DNA of 64,000 bases from Micromonospora mirobrigensis (GCF_900091555.1 NZ_FMCX01000005.1:124001-188000); one strand, 5' to 3'. Shown: positions 1 through 8,714, numbered from the stretch's first letter. Program-made: numbers and translations. Notes: generated from the letters alone by a model not told the origin.

Positions 1-86
1 AACCCGTCCGCCCGGATCAGGTCCACCACCTGGTTGATCGCCCGTGGTTGCGGGTTGTCCGGGTGCACGTCGAAGTACTTCGCCAT
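1..86 (-). CDS. Sua5/YrdC/YciO-family protein, 5' end only
   Basis: Only the first 28 codons are in the window; the gene runs off the left edge. The start is the ATG at 86 and the translation begins MAKYFDVHPDNPQPRAINQV. The pattern of an aromatic residue, DVHP, then NPQPRAI is how many actinobacterial Sua5/YciO/YrdC proteins begin. The full family makes L-threonylcarbamoyladenylate for tRNA t6A, or is the YciO paralogue of unknown role. No Shine-Dalgarno is evident before the ATG. The catalytic region lies outside the window, so the choice between the TsaC-like and YciO-like branches cannot be made here. Confidence 0.6.
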   Translation of the reverse strand, partial: MAKYFDVHPDNPQPRAINQVVDLIRADG

Positions 87-148
87 GCGCGGAGCTTAGG
101 AGGGCGGCCGGCGGCCCGCACGAGGCGGGCCCGACCTCACCCCTCGTG

Positions 149-1153
149 TCAGCCGGCCGCCGCCGCCGTGACGTCGACCGCCGCCACCCCGTCCGACCGG
201 AAGTGCGGGTTCCCGGCGGTCAGCCGCACGGTGAACCCGTCGGCGTCGCGGTAGTGGACGACGTGGTTGCAGGACTGGTGGGTGATCCACAGCCCCAGCC
301 CGCCCGCGGCGCCGTCGCCGGTCGGGAGCAGCCCGGCGAACGGGTACGCCGGGCCGGAACCCCGGTCGGTGACGGTGACGACGATCCGGTCCTCCCCGGC
401 CCAGAGCCGCAACCGCACCGACGGGCGACCGTGCCGCAGGCCGTTGGTGACCGCCTCGCTGACCGCCACCACCAGGTCCTCCGTCTCGCCGGCGGAGAGC
501 CGGCCCTGGTCGGCCGCGTACACCGCCCGGCGGGCCTCGGACGCCGTCGGGTCGGTCAGCTCGACCATCGGCGGGGTCAGTTGCAACGGGTCGGGCACCG
601 GTGGGCGGTTCTCCGACAGGTAGTCCGCCGGGTGGACGTAGTCCGGGCTGGGCACGTGCCGCCCCTCGGCGGTGGCGTACCGGGGATGGGTCCGGGCGAT
701 GTCGGCCTGCACGTGCGGCGGCGTGATCCGGGTGTCGTACGCGCACATGCTCCAGAGCGGGAAGTCGTCGTACGCGTGGTTGATCGCCGATTCGTACCGG
801 GCCCACCAGTCCCAGGTGACGCCGAACGCCGCCGGCGCCAGCTCGCCGATGATCCGGATCTGCCCGACGCCCTGCGCCACCAGGTCGGCGAGGAGCGAAC
901 GGTAGGAGCGGATCGCGCTGGTGGGACGGGCGTACATGTCGCCACCGGAGAGGAACTGGACGCCCGAATCGGCGGGCAGCGCGGACCGGACCAGGTCGGC
1001 GCTGCGCGGGCCGAGGGCGACCAGGGTCGGCTCACCGGCGGCCACCCCGTCGAGCAGGAACGGCACGGTGACGGCGAGCAGTTCGGCGTCCGAGCCGTAG
1101 CAGGCGGCCTCGTGGTAGTAGCCCCGGTGACCGGCGGCGGCTCCGGTCCTCAC
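149..1153 (-). CDS. MEDS-domain anti-sigma regulatory kinase (HATPase_c)
   Basis: A 334-residue protein starting at a GTG (1153-1151) that overlaps the stop of the upstream gene as GTGA, so the two are translationally coupled. Residues about 10-190 are a MEDS (DcmR-type) sensory domain, with the opening GYYHEAACYGS and the later WSMCAYDTR. Residues about 210-325 are an RsbW/SpoIIAB-type GHKL ATPase: N-box VSEAVTNGLRHG, DRGSGPAY as the ATP-lid Asp/Gly motif, and GGLGLWI. Such proteins bind sigma factors or phosphorylate STAS antagonists in the cytoplasm. The upstream partner carries the same sensor fused to a STAS-like domain, so the pair probably forms a partner-switching module. No sigma factor gene is adjacent. 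The family call is firm; the target is unknown. Confidence 0.88.
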   Translation of the reverse strand: MRTGAAAGHRGYYHEAACYGSDAELLAVTVPFLLDGVAAGEPTLVALGPRSADLVRSALPADSGVQFLSGGDMYARPTSAIRSYRSLLADLVAQGVGQIRIIGELAPAAFGVTWDWWARYESAINHAYDDFPLWSMCAYDTRITPPHVQADIARTHPRYATAEGRHVPSPDYVHPADYLSENRPPVPDPLQLTPPMVELTDPTASEARRAVYAADQGRLSAGETEDLVVAVSEAVTNGLRHGRPSVRLRLWAGEDRIVVTVTDRGSGPAYPFAGLLPTGDGAAGGLGLWITHQSCNHVVHYRDADGFTVRLTAGNPHFRSDGVAAVDVTAAAAG

Positions 1154-1986
1154 CGGGTCACCTCCACCCGCACGTCGGGCAGGCCCAGCAGCTCGACCAG
1201 CCGGGGCACGGCGGACAACGGCGTGTGCAGGACGGCGGTGGCGCCGCGGCGGGCGGCGTACTCCTGCAGGTGCAGCAGGCAGCGGTGGTCGATGAAGCGC
1301 AACCCGGGGGCGCAGAGCCGCAACCGGCCGTCGACCGGACGCAGGTCGGCCCGCTCCAGCGCGGTGGCGAACAGCTCGTGGTTGGACGGGTCCAGCTCGC
1401 CGGCCAGCACCGCGCAGTCGTCCTGCTCGTGGCCGCAGGCGGAGAGGGTGAACAGCAGCCCCGGGGCGTTGGTCCGCGGGTGCATGCAGGCCAGCTCGGC
1501 CACCGCCCGGTCGCCGAGCTGGCGCCGGTCGTAGGCGCACATCGCCGAGAACGGCCGGGCCCACATGTAGCGGTCGACCAGGTGCTCGTAGCGGGCGAAC
1601 AGGTCCCGCTGCTGCGGGGTGCGGGCCAGGTCGGTGGCCTCGGCGACCACCCGCAGCCCGGTGTAGCCCTCGGCCAGGGCCGCCTCGGTCGCCGCGGCGT
1701 AGGCGCGCACCTGGGCGGTGGGGTCGACCTTCTCGTCCTTGTCGTACGCCGAGTCGGTTGCCACGATCCGCACGGCGCCGCTGCGCAGCCCCTGGTCGAG
1801 GCCCGGCAGCTCGCCCAGGCGCATCCGGGCGGACTCGGCCCGCTCGGGCCCGACGTACCAGACCTGCTCGCCGTCGGCGAGGCCGCGGGAGAGGTACCGA
1901 CGGGCGGCGGCGTCGAACGCCGCGGGGTCGTCGTAGGACCAGCACACATGGTCGTGCGGCACGGCTGATCGCTGCGTGCCGCTCAC
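1150..1986 (-). CDS. MEDS-domain protein with C-terminal STAS-like domain
   Basis: A 278-residue protein. The GTG start at 1986 is chosen because GGGACGG lies just upstream and because the MEDS domain begins within ten residues (PHDHVCWSYDD). Residues about 8-165 are the MEDS sensory domain (MCAYDRR near its end). Residues about 185-278 look like a STAS anti-sigma antagonist fold: LDPSNHE, then GRLRLCAPGLRFIDHRCLLHL. The position that is normally a phosphorylatable Ser after FID is replaced by His-Arg, so ordinary RsbV-type phosphorylation is unlikely. It is the first gene of a two-gene operon with the MEDS-ATPase protein (4-nt overlap). The STAS assignment is by pattern only. Confidence 0.82.
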   Translation of the reverse strand: MSGTQRSAVPHDHVCWSYDDPAAFDAAARRYLSRGLADGEQVWYVGPERAESARMRLGELPGLDQGLRSGAVRIVATDSAYDKDEKVDPTAQVRAYAAATEAALAEGYTGLRVVAEATDLARTPQQRDLFARYEHLVDRYMWARPFSAMCAYDRRQLGDRAVAELACMHPRTNAPGLLFTLSACGHEQDDCAVLAGELDPSNHELFATALERADLRPVDGRLRLCAPGLRFIDHRCLLHLQEYAARRGATAVLHTPLSAVPRLVELLGLPDVRVEVTR

Positions 1987-2236
1987 GTGGTCCGTCCCAT
2001 GCGGGCCAGTGTAGGTGGGGTTTCGACGGCGGTCGACATCGGTGCTGCCCACGGGCCGGGCACACCGCCCGCGCGGACTCCAGCGCGTCCCGGAGCACCC
2101 GGATCCGCCGGGTGGCGTCGGCCCAGACACAGCTCCAGCGCCGCGACCATGACGATCATCCTGGGGGCGAGGTTTGCCGTCGCCGCCCGGCGGTACTGGT
2201 CCCAGGCGAGCAACCACGATCCGAAGGCGGTGCCCG

Positions 2237-2746
2237 GTGGACGTTCACGACCTGCTGACCGAGGTGTACGGGCGGCTGCCCGGCCTGGTCCGCGCCGCGG
2301 TGGACGGTCTCTCCGCCGAGCAGTTGCGCCAAGCCCCCGCGCCGGGGGCCAACCCGGTCGGCTGGCTGGTCTGGCACCTGACCCGGATCCAGGACCACCA
2401 CGTCGCCGACCTGCTCGGCGAGGAGCAGATCTGGGTCTCCGGCGACTGGACGCCCCGCTTCGGCCTACCGGCCGACCCGGACGACACCGGGTTCGGGCAC
2501 GGCCGGGACCAGATCGCGGCGGTGCGGCCGGAGGACGGCACGGCGCTGGTCGGCTACTTCGACGCGGTGGCCGACCGGACCGGGCGGTTCCTGGCCGGGC
2601 TGACCGCCGTCGACCTGGACCGGGTGGTCGACGACGCCTGGGACCCGCCGGTCACCCTCGGGGTCCGGCTGGTCAGCGTGGCCGACGACGACCTCCAGCA
2701 CGCCGGGCAGGCCGCCTACGTGCGCGGGCTGGTCCTGGCGGACTGA
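2237..2746 (+). CDS. DinB/DUF664-family protein
   Basis: A 169-residue protein. The GTG at 2237 begins VDVHDLLTEVYGRLPGLV, which fits the usual short N-terminus of the family. It reads as the DinB four-helix fold: a first helix with LTEVYGRLP, then PVGWLVWHLTRIQDHHVADLL, whose His residues match the metal-binding His of DinB/YfiT-like thiol transferases, and a final DDDLQHAGQAAYVRGL with the third ligand His. Some actinobacterial members are mycothiol-dependent transferases; the substrate is unknown. It is divergent from the MEDS operon across a 250-bp intergenic stretch and convergent with the dehydrogenase. Confidence 0.85.
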   Translation: MDVHDLLTEVYGRLPGLVRAAVDGLSAEQLRQAPAPGANPVGWLVWHLTRIQDHHVADLLGEEQIWVSGDWTPRFGLPADPDDTGFGHGRDQIAAVRPEDGTALVGYFDAVADRTGRFLAGLTAVDLDRVVDDAWDPPVTLGVRLVSVADDDLQHAGQAAYVRGLVLAD

Positions 2747-2764
2747 CCGCCGGCCGGCACCGGC

Positions 2765-3811
2765 TCACGGCACGATCACCGCGCGACCCTCCAGCGTGCC
2801 GTCGCGCAGCTGGTGGTAGGCGTCGACCGCCTGGTCCAGGCCGAAGGTGGTGATCTTCGGCTTGATCAGCCCCCGGGCGCCCAGGTCGAGCACCTCGATC
2901 AGCTCCGGCCGGCTGCCCCAGTAGACGGTCTGGATGCTCACCTCGTACGGCACCCCGAAGAACGACACCGGCAGGGTGCCGCCGCCGAGTCCGACGATGG
3001 TCAGGTCGCCCAGCGTCCGGGCCACCGACACGCCGAGCTTCAGGGTGGCGTCGGCGCCCACGAAGTCCAGCACCACGTCCGCGCCCCGGCCGCCGGTCGC
3101 CGCGCGGATCCGCTCGGCCGCGTCGGAGTCCGGGCGCAGCGTCAGGTCGGCGCCGTACTGGCGGGCCAGGGCCAGCGCGTCGTCGCGGGTGTCCACCGCG
3201 ATCACCCGGGCCGCGGTGGTCGCCTTGAGGATCTGCACGCCCACGTGACCGAGACCGCCCACCCCGATGACCAGGGCGGTGCTGTCCGGCAGCAGCTTCG
3301 GCAGGGACCGGCGGACCGCGTGGTACGGGGTCAGGCCGGCGTCGGTCAGCGGCGCGGCGGCCACCGGGTCGAGCCCCTCGGGCAGCGGCACCAGGTGCCG
3401 GGCGTCGGGCACCAGCAGGTATTCGGCCATCCCGCCGTCCAGGCCCAACCCGCCCCCGCCGCCGGGCACCGGCGCCGCGGCCGGGTTCTCGCAGTACGTG
3501 TCGACCCCCACCCGGCAGCGGGCGCAGCTCCCGCAGCCCCACGGCCCGTAGACCGCCACCGGCTGCCCCTCGGTCAACCCGGTCACCCCGGCGCCCAGGG
3601 CGTGCACCCAGCCGGCGTTCTCGTGGCCCAGGGTGAACGGCGGGTTCCACGGCACCGAGCCGGCCTCGAAGTCGTGCATCAGGTGCAGGTCGGAGTGGCA
3701 GGCCCCGGCGCCGCCCACCTTGATCACCACCTGGCCGGGTCCCGGCTCCGGCCGGGGTACCTCGACCAGTTCCGGCTCGGACTTCCAGTTCGGCAGTCGC
3801 AGCGCGCGCAT
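2765..3811 (-). CDS. Zinc-dependent NAD(P) alcohol dehydrogenase
   Basis: A 348-residue medium-chain dehydrogenase, normal length for the family. The ATG at 3811 is followed directly by MRALRLPNWKSEPELVEV, the usual first strand. Catalytic zinc ligands are visible as Cys38 (GACHSD) and His63-Glu64 (GHENAG). The structural zinc lobe is Cys93, Cys96, Cys99 and Cys107. The Rossmann dinucleotide motif is GVGGLGHVGVQ, followed by an Asp (VIAVDTR), which favours NAD over NADP. It oxidises alcohols or reduces aldehydes in the cytoplasm; the substrate cannot be read from sequence. It appears monocistronic, convergent with the DinB gene. Confidence 0.92.
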   Translation of the reverse strand: MRALRLPNWKSEPELVEVPRPEPGPGQVVIKVGGAGACHSDLHLMHDFEAGSVPWNPPFTLGHENAGWVHALGAGVTGLTEGQPVAVYGPWGCGSCARCRVGVDTYCENPAAAPVPGGGGGLGLDGGMAEYLLVPDARHLVPLPEGLDPVAAAPLTDAGLTPYHAVRRSLPKLLPDSTALVIGVGGLGHVGVQILKATTAARVIAVDTRDDALALARQYGADLTLRPDSDAAERIRAATGGRGADVVLDFVGADATLKLGVSVARTLGDLTIVGLGGGTLPVSFFGVPYEVSIQTVYWGSRPELIEVLDLGARGLIKPKITTFGLDQAVDAYHQLRDGTLEGRAVIVP

Positions 3812-3914
3812 CAGGTGAGCTCCCGTCGTGTCGTCGTACCTGCCGGCTGCGTGCCCGGCGAGGCAGCGGGCAAACGACCGGCCCCGCATCCCACAGCCGG
3901 CTGCCCGGTGGCGC

Positions 3915-4877
3915 TCAGCGGACGTCCAGCCGCCCGCCCGCCGCCGCGTACGCGAGCAGGTGGAACGCCTGTGCCTCGGCGGACGTGCCCGGGCCGGTGA
4001 AGTGCGGCGCCCCGCTCACCCCGGTGACCAGCCCGCGCCCGTCGACCCGGCGGGCCGCCGCGCCGAACAGCTCCCGCCCCAGCCGCGCGTACGCCGGCGG
4101 CAGCCAGCCGTCCGCGGCGCCGGTGAGCGTGGCGTACGCCAGCATCTGCGCGACGTTGGCCTCGCGGAACGAGCGCGGATCGTCCAGCACGTCGCCGAAG
4201 AGCCCGTCCTCCCCCCGGTACGCCAGGCAGGCGTCGATCACCTCCCGGGCGTGTCCGGCCAGCTCGCCCCACCCAGCCGGCCGGTCCGGCGCGAGCCGCA
4301 GCGCGCGGGCGATCCCGGCGACCACCCAGCCGTTGCCGGTGGCCCACTTCTGCGGCTGCTCCAGCCGCCCGAGGCCCTCGTCCCACCGGGCCGCGTAGAG
4401 GCCGGTGCCCGGGTCCCAGAGCCGCCGACGGTGCCCGGTCAGCTGCTCGACCGCCAGGTCGGCACGGCCGCAGGCGGCGAGCAGCGGCACCACCATGTAG
4501 ACCGTGTCGGCCCAGACCTGCCGGTGGGACAGCAGGTGGAACAGCGTCCCGTCGGCGGCCCGCGGGGCGCGGGACACCAGCCAGTCGAGCTGCCGGTCCA
4601 GCGCCACCGTCCAGCGCGGATCGCCGTCGAGCCGGGCGGCGTGCCGGACCAGCTCCCCGCAGGCCGCCCCGTTGACCGCGCCGTCCTCACCGCCGACGTC
4701 GCCCAGCCGGCCGTCCGGGTGCTGCCGGGTGACCGCCGCGTCGGCCAGCAGCAGCGCGGTGTCGGCGCACCCCAGGTCGAGCAGGGCGTGCCCGGCCACC
4801 CCCTGCTCCCAGGACTGCCGCTGCATGGCCAGCAGCGCCGTGAGCACCCGGTGCGCCGACGTCCCGTCCAGTCCCAT
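3915..4877 (-). CDS. GH88/GH105-like unsaturated glucuronyl/rhamnogalacturonyl hydrolase family protein
   Basis: A 320-residue protein with an ATG at 4877 behind GGGAGAGG. The translation has the alternating helix pattern and motifs of the (alpha/alpha)6-barrel YteR-type hydrolases: MQRQSWEQGVAGHAL near the N-terminus, RQVWADTVYMVVPLLAACG with the Asp-Thr pair, and KWATGNGWVVAGIARAL (the GNGW motif). Family members hydrate and cleave unsaturated uronyl residues left by polysaccharide lyases. There is no signal peptide, so it would act on imported oligosaccharides. No lyase or transporter is adjacent, so the substrate is open. Slightly short for the family (usual 350-380). Confidence 0.8.
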   Translation of the reverse strand: MGLDGTSAHRVLTALLAMQRQSWEQGVAGHALLDLGCADTALLLADAAVTRQHPDGRLGDVGGEDGAVNGAACGELVRHAARLDGDPRWTVALDRQLDWLVSRAPRAADGTLFHLLSHRQVWADTVYMVVPLLAACGRADLAVEQLTGHRRRLWDPGTGLYAARWDEGLGRLEQPQKWATGNGWVVAGIARALRLAPDRPAGWGELAGHAREVIDACLAYRGEDGLFGDVLDDPRSFREANVAQMLAYATLTGAADGWLPPAYARLGRELFGAAARRVDGRGLVTGVSGAPHFTGPGTSAEAQAFHLLAYAAAGGRLDVR

Positions 4878-5045
4878 CGCGCCTCTCCCGTCCCGGTCGT
4901 CCCGGTCCCGCTCTACCCGCGATCCCCGTTCCGACTCCTCCGTCGGGTCGTGCCCGGACCGGGATCACCCCCACCGGGTGAGCCGGGCTCACCCCCGGCC
5001 GGGGGACGCTGCGGGGACGAGCAAGCGTGGGAAGGGGCGGATTCG

Positions 5046-5423
5046 ATGGCCATGTCGGCGGCGGAGCACCTCGCCAGCCGGGTACCGGGTCGGCACCCCG
5101 ACCTGCCGGAGACCACGGCCGGGACGCTGCGGCTGGACATCCGGGAGGAGGGGTACACCGACCACTGGTACCTCACCATCGCCGACCAGAGCGTCGAGGT
5201 CAGCCGGTCGTACGAGGAGGCCGACCTGGTGGTGAGCGGGCAGCGCGGGGTCTTCGACCGGCTCGCCGCCGGTGGGACGCACATCGGTTCGGCGCTGCTG
5301 CGCAACGACGTGACCGTGCGGGGAAACCTGCGGCTGCTGCTGTCGCTGCGGCGGTTGTTCCCCGGCCCGCCGGACGCTCACCACCCGCGCGCCTACTGCC
5401 TGCACGGGAACGGGCGCCGATGA
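5046..5423 (+). CDS. SCP2-like sterol-binding domain protein
   Basis: A 125-residue protein starting at ATG 5046 behind GGGAAGGGG. The central segment GTLRLDIREEGYTDHWYLTI, then EEADLVVSGQRGVFDRLAAG and LLRNDVTVRGNLRLLLSL, matches the SCP2 fold: a strand describing a weakly conserved lipid pocket, and the ending in which a small residual signal (G-D-LRLL) is typical. The function in actinobacteria is uncertain (lipid or hydrophobic ligand binding). Its stop overlaps the start of the debranching enzyme gene as ATGA, so the two are co-translated; why a lipid-pocket protein would be tied to a glucan enzyme is unclear. Confidence 0.75.
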   Translation: MAMSAAEHLASRVPGRHPDLPETTAGTLRLDIREEGYTDHWYLTIADQSVEVSRSYEEADLVVSGQRGVFDRLAAGGTHIGSALLRNDVTVRGNLRLLLSLRRLFPGPPDAHHPRAYCLHGNGRR

Positions 5424-7495
5424 GGCAGGAACTGGTCCACGTGATGGCCGGCAACGCCTTCGCGATCAGTGACGCCCAGGGCGACATGCGGCCGGACCCG
5501 GCGGCGCCGACCGGCCTGTTCTCCTTCGACACCCGGTTCCTGTCGCACTGGGTGCTCACCGTGGACGGCAGCCCGCTCAACGCGCTGTCCCGCGACGACA
5601 TGACCTACTTCGAGGCCCGGTTCTTCCTGGTCCCCGGCACGGCCAGCCACTACGTCGACGCGGAAGTCTCGGTGATCCGGCACCGGTCGGTCGACGACGC
5701 CTTCCACGAGCGGGTCACCGTGCTGAACCACTCCGCGGCGCCCACCGACCTCACCGTCCGGATGCAGGTCGCCAGCGACTTCGCCGACACCGCCGAGATC
5801 GCCGCGCCACGCCGCCGCCCGGTCGCCGTCGACGCGGTGGCCGAGAAGAGCCAACTGCGCCTGCGCTACCAGCGGGACCGGTTCACCCGGGAGACCGTGG
5901 TCACGGCCACCACCCCGGCCGAGGTCGACGAGGAGGGGCTGACCTTCCGGATCCGGATCGAGCCGAACGAGTCGTGGACCACCGACCTGCACGTGGCCTG
6001 CGTCATCCGCGGCGAGGGGGCCCGTGACCTGCGCGCCGACCTGGAGGCCCACCAGCGACGGGTCCGCCACCACATGCGGGCCGACCTGCACGGCTGGCTG
6101 GACCGGGCGCCCGGGCTGATCTCCGGGCGACCGGCGGTCTCCGCGATCTACCGGACCTGCCTGACCGACCTGGCGGCGCTGCGCTACACGCCACTGGCGT
6201 ACCCCGACTCGGTGCCGGTGGGTGGGCTGCCCTGGGCGATGAGCCTCTACGGCCGGGACGCCCTGGTCACCTGCCTGGAGACGCTGCCGTTCACCCCGGA
6301 GCTGACACCGGCCACCCTGCGGATCCTCGCGGTGACCCAGGGCGGGCAGCTCGACGACCAGCACGACGAGGAACCGGGGAAAATCCTCGCCGAGACCAGG
6401 TACGGCGAGTCGGCGGCCTTCGGTGACCGGGAGACCTCGCTCTACTACGGGGCGGCGGACACCACCCCGCTGTTCGTGGTGCTGCTCGACGAGTACGAGC
6501 GGTGGTCCGGCGACGCGGAGCTGGTACGGGAGCTGCGCCACCCGGCCCGGATGGCGCTGGACTGGATCGACGAGTACGGCGACCTGTGCGGTGACGGCTA
6601 CCTGCGGTACCGGACCCGCAACCCGGACGGCGGCGTGCAGAACCAGTGCTGGAAGAACTCGCCGGACGCCATCCGGGACCGGCACGGCCGGGTGCCGGCG
6701 CTGCCCCGGGCCACCTGCGAGCTACAGGGCTACGCGTACGACGCGAAGCGGCGGGGTGCCCGGCTGGCCCGGGAGGTCTGGGGCGACCCGGAGTACGCCG
6801 ACCGGCTGGAGCGGGAGGCGGCGGCGCTGCGGGAGCGGTTCAACCGGGACTGGTGGCTGCCCGAGCGGGGGTACTACGCACTCGCGCTGGAGCCGGACGG
6901 CACCCCGGTCGACGCGCTCACCTCGAACGTCGGGCACCTGCTGTGGAGCGGGATCGTCGATGACGACAAGGCCGACGCGGTGGCCGCGAACCTGCTCGAC
7001 CCGCGGATGTTCTCCGGCTGGGGGGTGCGCACCTACGCCGAGGGGCAGCTGCCGTACAACCCGGTCGGGTCGCACCTGGGCGCGGTGTGGCCGTCGGACA
7101 ACGCGCTGGTCGCGGCCGGGCTGCGCCGGTACGGCTTCGACGTGGAGGCGGCGCGGATCACCGATGCCGTCTTCACCCTGGCCGAGACGCTGGGCGGCTC
7201 GGTGCCGGAGCTGGTGGCCGGCTACGACCGGCAGGTCACCCGCTATCCGGTGCGGCTGCCCGCGGCCGGTCGACCGCAGTCCTGGGCCGCCGGGGCGCTG
7301 CCGATGCTGCTCGCCACCATCCTCGGGTTGCGGCCCTGCGGGGACAACCTGCTGGTGGACCCGGCCCTGCCGGCCGGGTTCGGTCGGGTCGAGCTGCTGG
7401 ACATCCCGGGCCGGTGGGGGTACGCCGACGCGTACGGCCGGGACCGGGCCGCGGCGAAGGCCTCGCACGGCGAGGGTGTCCGTACCGCCGGCTGA
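5420..7495 (+). CDS. Glycogen debranching-type amylo-alpha-1,6-glucosidase
   Basis: A 691-residue protein. The ATG at 5420 overlaps the previous stop (ATGA). Residues about 1-200 match the bacterial glycogen-debranching N-terminal domain: GNAFAISDAQGDM, then LFSFDTRFLSHW. The rest is the six-hairpin (alpha/alpha)6 catalytic region, with GGLPWAMSLYGRDALVTCLE, then GEPGK-like EEPGKILAETRYGE, YGAADTTPLFVVLLDEY, and the closing NPVGSHLGAVWPSDNALVAAGLRRYG. Such proteins are annotated amylo-1,6-glucosidase or GH63/GH133-like; many actinobacterial homologues have unproved substrates. There is no signal peptide, so it acts in the cytoplasm. It is the second gene of a two-gene operon. Confidence 0.88.
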   Translation: MRQELVHVMAGNAFAISDAQGDMRPDPAAPTGLFSFDTRFLSHWVLTVDGSPLNALSRDDMTYFEARFFLVPGTASHYVDAEVSVIRHRSVDDAFHERVTVLNHSAAPTDLTVRMQVASDFADTAEIAAPRRRPVAVDAVAEKSQLRLRYQRDRFTRETVVTATTPAEVDEEGLTFRIRIEPNESWTTDLHVACVIRGEGARDLRADLEAHQRRVRHHMRADLHGWLDRAPGLISGRPAVSAIYRTCLTDLAALRYTPLAYPDSVPVGGLPWAMSLYGRDALVTCLETLPFTPELTPATLRILAVTQGGQLDDQHDEEPGKILAETRYGESAAFGDRETSLYYGAADTTPLFVVLLDEYERWSGDAELVRELRHPARMALDWIDEYGDLCGDGYLRYRTRNPDGGVQNQCWKNSPDAIRDRHGRVPALPRATCELQGYAYDAKRRGARLAREVWGDPEYADRLEREAAALRERFNRDWWLPERGYYALALEPDGTPVDALTSNVGHLLWSGIVDDDKADAVAANLLDPRMFSGWGVRTYAEGQLPYNPVGSHLGAVWPSDNALVAAGLRRYGFDVEAARITDAVFTLAETLGGSVPELVAGYDRQVTRYPVRLPAAGRPQSWAAGALPMLLATILGLRPCGDNLLVDPALPAGFGRVELLDIPGRWGYADAYGRDRAAAKASHGEGVRTAG

Positions 7496-7504
7496 CCGCC
7501 CGGC

Positions 7505-8221
7505 TCACCGCTTCGCCGGCGCCTCCACCGACGCGTCACGCCCGTCCACCGCGCGTACCGCGCCCGGCTCGGGGGACGGCGCCGGCTGCCGGGGGGTGCG
7601 CCTGCCGAGGAGCTGGTCGACGCCGACGAAGAGGAGGCCGAGCAGCCAGAACGCCAGCGCGAAGCCGACCGCGCTGACCGAGACGCCGTCGTAGCCGAGC
7701 TGCCCGGCGTCGATGAACGGGTACGGGTAGCGGTGCACCACCAGGCCCCGCAGCAACGCGAAGGCGAGGTACGCCAGCGGGAAGGCGAGCCACCAGGCGG
7801 CGTACCGGGGACGCAGTCGGCCGCGCCGGTCGAACAGGGCCCAGTCGGCGACGGCCAGCAGCGGCACGACGGTGTGCAGGAACTGGTTGCCGAGCGCCTC
7901 GGCCAGCGCCCGCTGCGGCTGGACCATCGCGAACGGGCTGGCCGGGTTGGCCAGCACCAGGTGGTAGACCACCCCGGTGATGGTGATGTAGAGGGTGACC
8001 GCGCCCTTGAGGGCCGACGGCGGCTCGGGTCGGTCCCGCCAGGCACACCAGGCGGCGTAGCCGGCGAAGATGCCGACCGCGACGTTGCTCTGGATGGTGA
8101 AGTAGGGCAGCAGGCCGGTGACGGTGGCCGGGCCGAGGGCGGTGAGCACGATCCCCGCCAGCACGCTGATCACGATCGCGAGGCGGAAGAGCATCGCCAC
8201 GCGTCGACGCCGCAGACTCAT
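7505..8221 (-). CDS. Pr6Pr-family integral membrane protein
   Basis: A 238-residue polytopic membrane protein, ATG at 8221. About six hydrophobic helices are visible, with a short basic N-terminus (MSLRRRR) and a charged, Pro-rich C-terminal tail. Conserved-looking blocks are YFTIQSNVAVG in the second loop, ITGVVYHLVLA and HTVVPLLAVADW, ending in YPYPFIDAGQLGY. These match the actinobacterial Pr6Pr (FAR-17a/AIG1-like) proteins. The homologous eukaryotic AIG1/ADTRP proteins hydrolyse fatty-acid esters of hydroxy fatty acids; whether the bacterial ones do is not known. It is convergent with the debranching-enzyme gene. Confidence 0.8.
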   Translation of the reverse strand: MSLRRRRVAMLFRLAIVISVLAGIVLTALGPATVTGLLPYFTIQSNVAVGIFAGYAAWCAWRDRPEPPSALKGAVTLYITITGVVYHLVLANPASPFAMVQPQRALAEALGNQFLHTVVPLLAVADWALFDRRGRLRPRYAAWWLAFPLAYLAFALLRGLVVHRYPYPFIDAGQLGYDGVSVSAVGFALAFWLLGLLFVGVDQLLGRRTPRQPAPSPEPGAVRAVDGRDASVEAPAKR

Positions 8222-8252
8222 CGGCGCAAGCTACCAGCCGCCCGGCGGGCGG

Positions 8253-8714
8253 TCACCAGCCCAGGGTGCCCGGGGCGCCCTTGAAGGGGCCGACCAGGTC
8301 GGCGGTGATCCAACCGCCGTAGAAGTCGCCCGGTTGGACCTGGACCCGCTCCCCGTCCACCCGGCACTCGTCGACCCTGCCGGGATAGAAGGCGACCGCG
8401 CCGGCCAGTTCCGCGTACGACGGGGCGGGTCGTTCGTACGACCAGGCGGCCTCGCGGATCCGGACGTCCCCGACGGCCAGGTCCCAGTAGCTGGCCTCGC
8501 CCTTCCACTCGCACCAGCTCCGCCGGTCGGTCGGGAGCAGCCGGGCGCCGGTGATCTCGGACCTGGGCACGTAGTAGACGGGTGGGTGGGAGGTCTCCAG
8601 CACCCGCCAGCAGCGGTCGCTGTCGACCACGGTCACCCCGGCGTGCACGACGGTGATCCGGCGGGGGGTGCGCTCCAGCCGGGGCGGACGTGGATAGTCC
8701 CAGACCGATTCCAT
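8253..8714 (-). CDS. DUF427 domain protein
   Basis: A 153-residue protein. I take the ATG at 8714 (MESVWDYPRPP) rather than an upstream in-frame TTG at 8732. The DUF427 signature is clear: ESVWDYPRPPRLE at the start, TSHPPVYYVPRSEI, then SWCEWKGEASYWDL and a final FYGGWITADLVGPFKGAPGT. The domain is a small beta-barrel of unknown biochemical role, common in actinobacteria. It is divergent from the small membrane protein gene, with two palindromes in the shared 103-bp promoter region, so it may answer to the same regulator. Confidence 0.9.
   Translation of the reverse strand: MESVWDYPRPPRLERTPRRITVVHAGVTVVDSDRCWRVLETSHPPVYYVPRSEITGARLLPTDRRSWCEWKGEASYWDLAVGDVRIREAAWSYERPAPSYAELAGAVAFYPGRVDECRVDGERVQVQPGDFYGGWITADLVGPFKGAPGTLGW

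Noticed and set aside
1986-2213. A minus-strand frame of about 76 codons between the MEDS genes and the DinB gene, with a protein-like stretch AWDQYRRAATANLAPRMIV
   Set aside because: Only the first 30 codons look coding, there is no Shine-Dalgarno and no family. At most it is a decayed remnant; it lies in the shared promoter region.
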